64,000 nucleotides of DNA from Bemisia tabaci (lineage: Eukaryota > Arthropoda > Insecta > Hemiptera > Aleyrodidae). Below the pieces are notes generated by a model that was not told the origin of the DNA, ran no database searches, and saw only the letters and a program-made list of their open reading frames with translations. Positions 58,144 to 64,000 of this stretch are shown piece after piece. A program made the position numbers and the translations under genes. The stretch covers positions 35,539,372-35,603,371 of the forward strand of contig NC_092797.1 of NCBI RefSeq assembly GCF_918797505.1, given 5' to 3'. The first letter of the stretch is position 1. Every line of letters begins with the position of its first letter.

Positions 58144-58299
58144 CAGTGGCGCGACGTGCTTTATGATTATCGATTGACCTCCCATATAAATGTATGGAAA
58201 AAGATCGATAGACAGGGTGTTTACACCTCAATAATCGATTCTTTACCATGGCTTCAAATGGAGAAATATCGATAATCGATTAATCACGCCTCGCCACCG
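58144..58299. mobile_element. hAT-type MITE, CAGTGGCG family (copy 5)
   Basis: 156 bp from CAGTGGCGCGACGTG to GCCTCGCCACCG. The internal ATGTATGGAAAAAGATCGAT and ATCGATTCTTTACCATGGCT match the reference copy at 40.5 kb. A short internal deletion explains the smaller size. The target duplication is lost. Confidence 0.75.
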
Positions 58300-58517
58300 A
58301 AGAATGGGGAAAAGATATGGAATCGGAGGGAAGCCTCGAAGGCATACAGCTATCACCGACTGGCCTGACCGTGGAGACAACGATGAAAGTAGGGGAAAGA
58401 GGAAAAGAGCAAGAAAATAAACGTGGGATTCCCAATCGCTGATAACTGATAAGTCGTGAATGTAGAGTCGGTGCGAGAGCTATTATTCTGTGGCCACTAT
58501 AGCGGTGCACTAAAGTG

Positions 58518-58575
58518 TATGGCGGGTTACGGAAAACTATTTTTCGCAGGAATAACGATCTCGCTTGTATGTAAG
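58518..58575. repeat. Dispersed 50-bp repeat, partner of 53.3 kb
   Basis: The reverse complement of the block at 53283-53350 (ATGGCGGGTTACGGAAAACT then ATTTTTCGCAGGAATAACGA). Read outward, the two copies are 5.2 kb apart and inverted. Confidence 0.6.
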
Positions 58576-59459
58576 AGAACCATTTGACCCTTTACTCTGG
58601 AATTTTAATAAATGTCTGCTCTGACATTTTAAACGTGCGGCATTACTATCGTTATTTGTCTCACGAGAGATTGATTTTTATTGAGCCAAATTCAGCTCTT
58701 GGTGCCTCATTGCTATCAATACTTTAAAGCCGAACACACTACCTTTCAAAAATGTTAACTACCCCTAAATTATATGTATCTTTCACTAGCCAGTAATTCC
58801 TTGTTTTATGCTGTAGGTTTTACGCGAATCTTTTTTGAAAATTAGAGAGCAAAATTATTTTTTTAATCTTAAATTTGAATGTGTTTCTTGCAGAGACACA
58901 ATACTCGTTTTAATAATCTTGGCATAATCGAGGTATTGATCATTCTGATAGCTGAGTAAAACAAGTCTCACAGCGTCACATAGAAAAATGTAAGCGTTAT
59001 TAAAACCCATCCACTAGTCCCATGATAGAAGTTAAAACATATTTTCAGCCCATGAGGTCTCCTGCAGTATACCTATATTCAAATTTGTCCTCGCTGATAT
59101 CCCAATTACTTTCTTTCGGGGGATCCTTCATCAGACAAGGATCTCATAACTTATGGAACGTCTTTCACGTTTGAAAGAAAATGTGTAGTTTTGGCAACAG
59201 CGATAATTTGCTACAATGTTAAACCGTCGTCGAAAGTTTAAATAGTTGCGGCATTTAGGGCCAAAAATATTCGTATGACATAACGCATCGAAACTTGCGA
59301 AAAAAGAATCTTGTTTGTCCTTTCATTTTCCCTCCGAATGGGGCGTTTTACGATCCTCCGTGAATACGAGCTCTAATCACATACTTTTAATTAACGGTCA
59401 AGAACAAGAACCAAAGCTCACACCCGAGTGAAGACGCTGTGTTTGTGTCGTATGTGCGT

Positions 59460-59515
59460 GTACACATAAACGTAGGTGTGTGTTAGTGTGTGTGTACGCG
59501 CGCGCGCACAAACAT
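59460..59515. repeat. (TG)n/(CG)n dinucleotide tract
   Basis: Alternating purine-pyrimidine sequence: GTGTGTGTTAGTGTGTGTGT followed by ACGCGCGCGCGCACA. Such tracts favour Z-DNA. It lies immediately upstream of the CpG-rich candidate promoter at 59.6-60.3 kb. Confidence 0.8.
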
Positions 59516-59569
59516 TTATAATAGAAAAATAAGGACATAAAGTTGATGATTCAGACGCCTCCCTCTTGT

Positions 59570-60372
59570 AGGCAAGCAGCCAAGGAATGCGTCTCGAGGT
59601 TGGCCGGAGTTTGCCGAGCAGTGCCGAGCGTAATTTTTTAGTCTACGATTTAGACGCCCCTTTGCGCGAAGGTTGGCTCATTATTTTCTTCTTTTTATTC
59701 TTCCCCTATTCATAAGTCGGTCGTTTGTGCTCCATGCCCGGCCCATCGCAGTTTTTCGCACGCACCAAAATCCGCCGGACACTCGCTTCTCGCCGAAAGT
59801 TGCGTTTGTTTATCGCGCGTCTGGTGAGCTCCCCGGTTCCCGGTTTCCATCCAACGTTTCAGCTGTGTGGATATGACTTCATCGTTCCGCTGAACTTCCA
59901 ACCAGCCAGCGCCTAATTTTATCGCGTGTTTCCGGTCCCGCTACACGACCGCACCGCGCCGATCAACAGTTTTTCCCGATACAGCGTCTCCGCTCTTCGC
60001 GTCGTGTGTCCACGTCCACCTCAGTGATAAGAAAGTGCATAAACCCCTCGATATTTTTACATAGTTCCTACTCATCGCTTTTCAACGGGTCCAGTGAACA
60101 AGGATTTGAATGTCATTCGTCGTGTTTTTCGGGTGATTGTGTGGCGGAGCTCTCAGTGACTGAAACTGAGTTTTCGAAATGGCATTTACGGATACTGGAG
60201 TCGGAGCGTCGGAAGGTGCCACGGAGTGGAGGGTTGTGATATTAACGTGCTAACGTGCCGCGTGTGAGTGGAAGGATTACGAGTTGGGTAATGGTGTAAA
60301 TGGGCAGAGTGGTGTGGGCTCCGTCTTTTCCCAGGGAATGAGGAAAGTGCCGGGAGCAGGAGACAGCTGGTT
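59570..60372 (+). promoter_or_regulatory. Candidate promoter / 5' UTR of a plus-strand gene
   Basis: About 800 bp of CpG-rich, GC-balanced DNA with no transposon ends, unlike its surroundings. An arthropod-type initiator TCAGTGA occurs at 60021. The stretch leads into an ATG-containing exon with a consensus donor at 60456/60457. The whole interpretation is inference from composition and signal order. Confidence 0.4.
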
Positions 60373-60456
60373 ATGGGAGAGCCTAGTACCCCAGCATGCC
60401 GGTCGGCACCTCTGAGTTCCTTCGCGCAAAGCGCCTTCGCTGCAAACAGTGTGAAG
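60373..60456 (+). CDS. Candidate first coding exon of a gene running out of the window
   Basis: ATGGGAGAGCCTAGTACC begins a 28-codon frame (MGEPSTPACRSAPLSSFAQS...) that ends exactly at GTGAAG|GTAAGC, phase 0. The purine after the ATG fits a good start context. An alternative start at 60396 gives another frame (MPVGTSEFLRAKRLRCKQCE) using the same donor in phase 1. Neither peptide is long enough to assign a family. The next exon would lie beyond position 64000 or remain unrecognised. Confidence 0.35.
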
Positions 60457-60509
60457 GTAAGCCCGCATCAACCATCAAATATCGAGAAATTCGTCGGAAA
60501 TTAGTGGAA

Positions 60510-61325
60510 CTGCTCCATGGCCGTGCTGAGGAAACACGCCGCATGAACTTTCGAGAGTGGAAACATTTTCTCCGGTGGAATGTTTATTTTTGAGGAGAGT
60601 TTTGAATATTTTATCTCAAAATTTTCAGATAGTTTAGACGAACACTGGAAAAAAAAACACATTGGATCTAGAGTCCAGACTCTTGAAAACATTGACAAGA
60701 AAAAATACTCTTGATTCAATCGGATTTTTGCTTGAATCAAAACAAAATCCGCGTAAATTAAGAGGCTTTGGTTCTTGATTTAAGCTAGATTCTAATTAAA
60801 TCAAGAGTAATTTTTCTTGTCGATGTTTTTAAGAGTCTGGACTCTAGATCCAATGTGTTTTTTTCCCAGTGTGGGGCATTTGCAGGTGTCTGAAATTTGA
60901 TAAATTCCGTGTTTGAATGGACGCTACCGAGTGAGCTAAACACGAGGATACCCTTTGGTTCATCAATTGAACAATTATTGGAGGAAATATGACGAAATTA
61001 TCCAATCTGCTAAAATACATGCGTTTAATTGGGAAATGCCGCCAGATGACGTCACTAGGCGGCGCATTTTTTCACTTTTAAATCTATTTTTATACTATTT
61101 CCCATAGCCAAAATTTTTTTTTAAAAAAATAATGTAAAATCAGCTCTGTAGGCACTTTCAGACGAAGCAATAACAATTTGCGTGCAAATTCTCCATTGCG
61201 AAAAACATTTTCTGAAAAATTGCGCGGAAAATACTCTTAAGTTTTTCTGAAAATTCGCATTTAACGAAAGGAAATTTGGCAACTGACGAAGGTTCATACG
61301 GCGTTTTTCCCAGCAGGGCAGTATA
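60510..61325. mobile_element. CTGCCGTGC-family MITE remnants around a nested fold-back element
   Basis: 60510-60641 carries the left half of the family (GGCCGTGCTGAGGAAACACG, AATTTTCAGATAGTTTAGACGA) and is cut by the fold-back MITE at 60642-60872. 61145-61325 carries the right half (AAGGAAATTTGGCAACTGAC, ACGGCGTTTTTCCCAGC, GGGCAGTATA). Whether both halves belong to one element of about 590 bp after removal of the insert is not certain. Confidence 0.5.
60642..60872. mobile_element. Fold-back MITE, CACACTGGAAAAAAA family (copy 2)
   Basis: 231 bp, full-length inverted repeat aligning with 50831-51062. Ends ACACTGGAAAAAA..TTTTTCCCAGTGT. It interrupts a CTGCCGTGC-family sequence, so it inserted later. 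Confidence 0.85.
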
Positions 61326-61675
61326 CCTCATGTGATTAGAGTGCACTGTTAATCATTTTGGAATGAAATTCTGTGCCGGCGTCCATGTACGGTCTACAGA
61401 AAAAGGAACCTTAGTCCACAAAAACTAAGAATGTATAGTTATTGATATCAGAGCCTAGGTGGGTATTCTGCAGACCTTTTGGCAAGAAACACACAAAAAA
61501 TTTCGAACGAAATCAGAGTTTTAGTTGTGCCAATTTTCTAGTCCAAAAACACGTGATTTCAAGAAAATGTCATCTAAAATTCTAGTCTGTCTTGTCCATA
61601 TCACAATGTTGTCGTCTAATTCAACGAACGCCCTCTATCTGCACAAAAATTGCTGAACATCTCATCATTGACTCT

Positions 61676-61882
61676 CTAGGACCTTTGTAGAGTTATTTCA
61701 AGTACCACACAAGTGGTAATTCTGCGCTTCCAGTTAGGGCCCCTCCCCTTCCGTCCCCACCATGTACCAGCTTGAGGCAACTGTTGTTTGAGACCAGCAA
61801 ACTCGGGTCGCCTAGCCGGGAATCGAATTCGGGACCTCCTGATTATAGAGCCAGCGCTACAACCACTACACCATAGGCGGCC
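61676..61882 (-). mobile_element. tRNA-derived SINE
   Basis: The minus strand begins GGCCGCCTATGGTGTAGTGG, with a good RNA polymerase III A box (TGGTGTAGTGG) and, about 40 bases on, a B box (AATTCGATTCC) within a tRNA-like head (61807-61881). Acceptor-like ends GCCGCCT/AGGCGAC pair with one mismatch, but the anticodon arm has only about four pairs and an eight-base loop, so it is not a functional tRNA. The unique body runs to about 61676. The target duplication was not identified. Confidence 0.7.
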
Positions 61883-63060
61883 AACAAGCACTCTGAGCAC
61901 TCTGAATCCAAGGTTTCAACCCAACTTAACAAAAATGGACCAATGGACATGATTTTCCTGATCCAAGATTCACGCAAAACGTTTTGAAAGAGCCGAAAAT
62001 ATACTAAATTAATTTATTAAAGAGAAATGAGCGCGCTCTCAATCAAAATCAGCCAACGCAGACCTTTCCTGCGAAAACCTAAGTCAACATAGATCAAATC
62101 GACTTTTTAAAACATATTTGCGCTTGGTAAATGACTGGTTCAACCTAACGTAACAAACCCCCCTTCTTTCTTACAAGGCGCATCACAAGGTAATTTTCTC
62201 CAACTGGAAGAAATCATTTTCTCGTAAAGCGAACAAAAATTAGTTTAGTGCCCCAAGTAGACGTCAGTTTTTTGGTAAATGTTATTTTTAAAATATTGAA
62301 CACAAAACATGCTAATTTTTCGCTTATGAGGTGATTCCTGACATTGTTGATGAATCTATCGTGTCTGGACAAGAAATTTTCATGAAGACTTAATACCTCA
62401 GCCTTTTATTCCTTACCTCGTCTAGCAGTCTATCGAACCCACGTGAATTTGTGACAAAACTGGCTTCAGGTCTAATGTTTGAATTGAATGCGTATCAATT
62501 TCAATTTCTCGTATAATAAATTTAATCTCAAAACCACAGTTTATAGAATCGTGAGTGTAGTTTAAAAAATAGTGTATTTCCTTCGGAAAATATATACTAA
62601 AATCGAATATTCTGGCGCTGTCATTCTTACACCGACCAGTAGTCCATTCTAGTCCATTGGGTATCGAAAGTATAAACCGTGTAGCCTGTTTGCAATCAGG
62701 TGAATTATCTTCATTTATATATGGAACCAAGATCAGAAACCGGAAAATAATGATTTCAGTTGCGTTCTGTGAATTTATCTAAGCTCATTCCACACGAAAG
62801 AAAACCTAAGATTTCATTGTTTTTAAAGAATAAAATTATTACGAGTTTATACTGCACAAAAATAATCGCAAGATGATTTGTTCGTGAACAAAAATCAAAT
62901 TCAGGGTAGAATATTTAATCATGAATCTCTTCAATCTTTTTCAATGTGTTTCTGAGATGTTTTGAAAAAACATTTGCAGCGCTTGTTTCAGGACACATTA
63001 ATTTGAAAATGAAGCCGCAAAATTTGTGCAGACCTTTAAATTATGTGCTTTCTTTAAATT
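61883..63060. other. Intergenic, nothing recognised
   Basis: AT-rich DNA without supported genes or elements. Confidence 0.35.
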
Positions 63061-63074
63061 GGGATGTACTTCTT

Positions 63075-63205
63075 ATTATGTTAGGATTGTTAGGCTCTTT
63101 TTTGGTAGGATTGTTAGGCTCTTTTTTGGTTAGGTTAGGCTCAATATTTTTGTCTATTATGTTAGGATTGTTAGGCTCTTTTTTTGGTTAGGTTAGCTCA
63201 ATATT
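63075..63205. repeat. Small tandem repeat, TTAGGATTGTTAGGCTC unit
   Basis: Three full copies of TTAGGATTGTTAGGCTCTTT with TTTTGGTTAGGTTAG and CTCAATATTTTT spacers. The open frame over it (GLLGSF repeats) is an artefact of the repeat. Confidence 0.85.
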
Positions 63206-63679
63206 TTTTCCAACTTACCGAGGGTTTGTTGAACTTCAAGGAATGTTAATTTGCACTTAAAACTTGGTCCATTCGCTCCCATTTTCCTCTCTCGGTATGA
63301 CTTGTTTAGCCGACCGAAAGAGTAAACTGTGCATTAAAGTGTTTGAACACTCCACCGAAAATGAAGTGCATTAAATAATAACAGTGTTTCCCTTGTTTAC
63401 TTCATAAACAACGAGGGAAAGTGCTCTAATTAAAAATTAGGTCTCTCTGGTCGTCTTCCTATCATGGCTAATCACCGTCCAGTTATTATAGAAACCCATA
63501 AAAAATAGTGCAAGATCTCGTAAAAGTATGGTCGTAAAATATCGCACCAAGTGCAAGACTTTTTCAAGCTCATTTACATTTTTCTTCCCTCCTCCTTTTT
63601 TTTGACGTCTTGCCCTGTTGTATGTCTAGCCCTGCGACTTTAGCGTTTCTAATTGGTCGAAAACGCCGTGCTTTACGAT

Positions 63680-63825
63680 CAGTGGCGCGTCTGGAAAGTT
63701 GTCAACTTTGTTTTCTATCCATAAAAATGTATACGGAACAATCGATTCTAGGTAGAGCTGGCGGCTGCCGGATCGATTTTTATCGGGGATTTAAATGGAG
63801 GGAAAATAGTGTTGCCAACTTGAAA
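63680..63825. mobile_element. hAT-like MITE fragment related to 48.0 kb
   Basis: Starts CAGTGGCGCGTCTGGAAAGTTG and contains ATCGATTCTAGGTAGAG, GATCGATTTTTATCG, ATTTAAATGGAGG and GTGTTGCCAACTTG, inverted relative to the left end. The right end is decayed. No target duplication. Confidence 0.45.
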
Positions 63826-64000
63826 TAAATGCCCGTGTTATCTACCAATCAGGAGCAGTTTAATGACGCGACTCTTTCCTGTGAAGAGTGGAATGGAACA
63901 AAATGGAACTTGATAGAAAAGACGCGTAATGAAGAGAGATTCGGCCGACATTGCAGTAATCAGTCGGTCTTTTCATCTTAATTGTGATTGAATTTTTTGA

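Noticed and set aside
61807..61881. Functional tRNA gene
   Set aside because: A and B boxes are fine, but the anticodon arm does not pair properly and the acceptor stem has a mismatch; a SINE head fits better.
1..64000. CRISPR arrays, operons or bacterial genes
   Set aside because: All supported genes are spliced animal genes; tandem repeats lack regular spacers, and no prokaryotic gene structure is seen.

Overview
The window is insect nuclear DNA: AT-rich, intron-rich and full of short DNA transposons, with two animal genes that can be spliced in silico into complete in-frame proteins. The lineage is uncertain. Several MITE families (ends reading CTGCCGTGCTAAG, or a TTTATGC...GATGGGGTGTG terminal repeat) look to me like families common in hemipterans such as whiteflies, but that is recollection and could not be checked.

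Layout. (1) 0.7-16 kb, minus strand: a complete ubiquitin-specific protease of the USP20/USP33 family. It has 16 coding exons totalling 2493 nt (830 aa), with ZnF-UBP, USP catalytic core and two DUSP domains. Its introns hold several hAT-type non-autonomous elements and a 5'-truncated non-LTR retrotransposon. (2) About 17.0-17.33 kb: a short divergent promoter with a CCAAT box and a YY1/Pho-like core. (3) 17.7-22 kb, plus strand: a complete OGFOD3-type 2-oxoglutarate/Fe(II) oxygenase (6 coding exons, 975 nt, 324 aa, type II membrane protein). Its first coding intron must be read as GC-AG. The two genes are head-to-head neighbours and probably share regulatory DNA; nothing in the sequence shows a common pathway. 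(4) 22-25 kb: 3' UTR and plain AT-rich DNA.

(5) 25-36 kb: a repeat complex. A 6471-bp element with 23-bp inverted ends and a TTAA target duplication sits inside a short MITE whose uninterrupted copy lies at 42.9 kb. An inverted pair of 185-bp repeats brackets the complex, and beside it is about 560 bp of (CCCCT)n tract. (6) 36-59 kb: almost entirely transposon-derived or unrecognised sequence, with long hairpins, tandem repeats and several MITE families. No gene there can be supported beyond weak exon candidates. (7) 59.5-60.5 kb: a CpG-rich stretch that resembles a promoter, 5' UTR and first coding exon of a plus-strand gene continuing beyond the window. (8) 60.5-64 kb: more MITEs, a tRNA-derived SINE and a small tandem repeat.

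Gene structures rest on splice-site and reading-frame agreement plus family motifs. Transposon calls rest on terminal inverted repeats and target-site duplications seen directly in the sequence.
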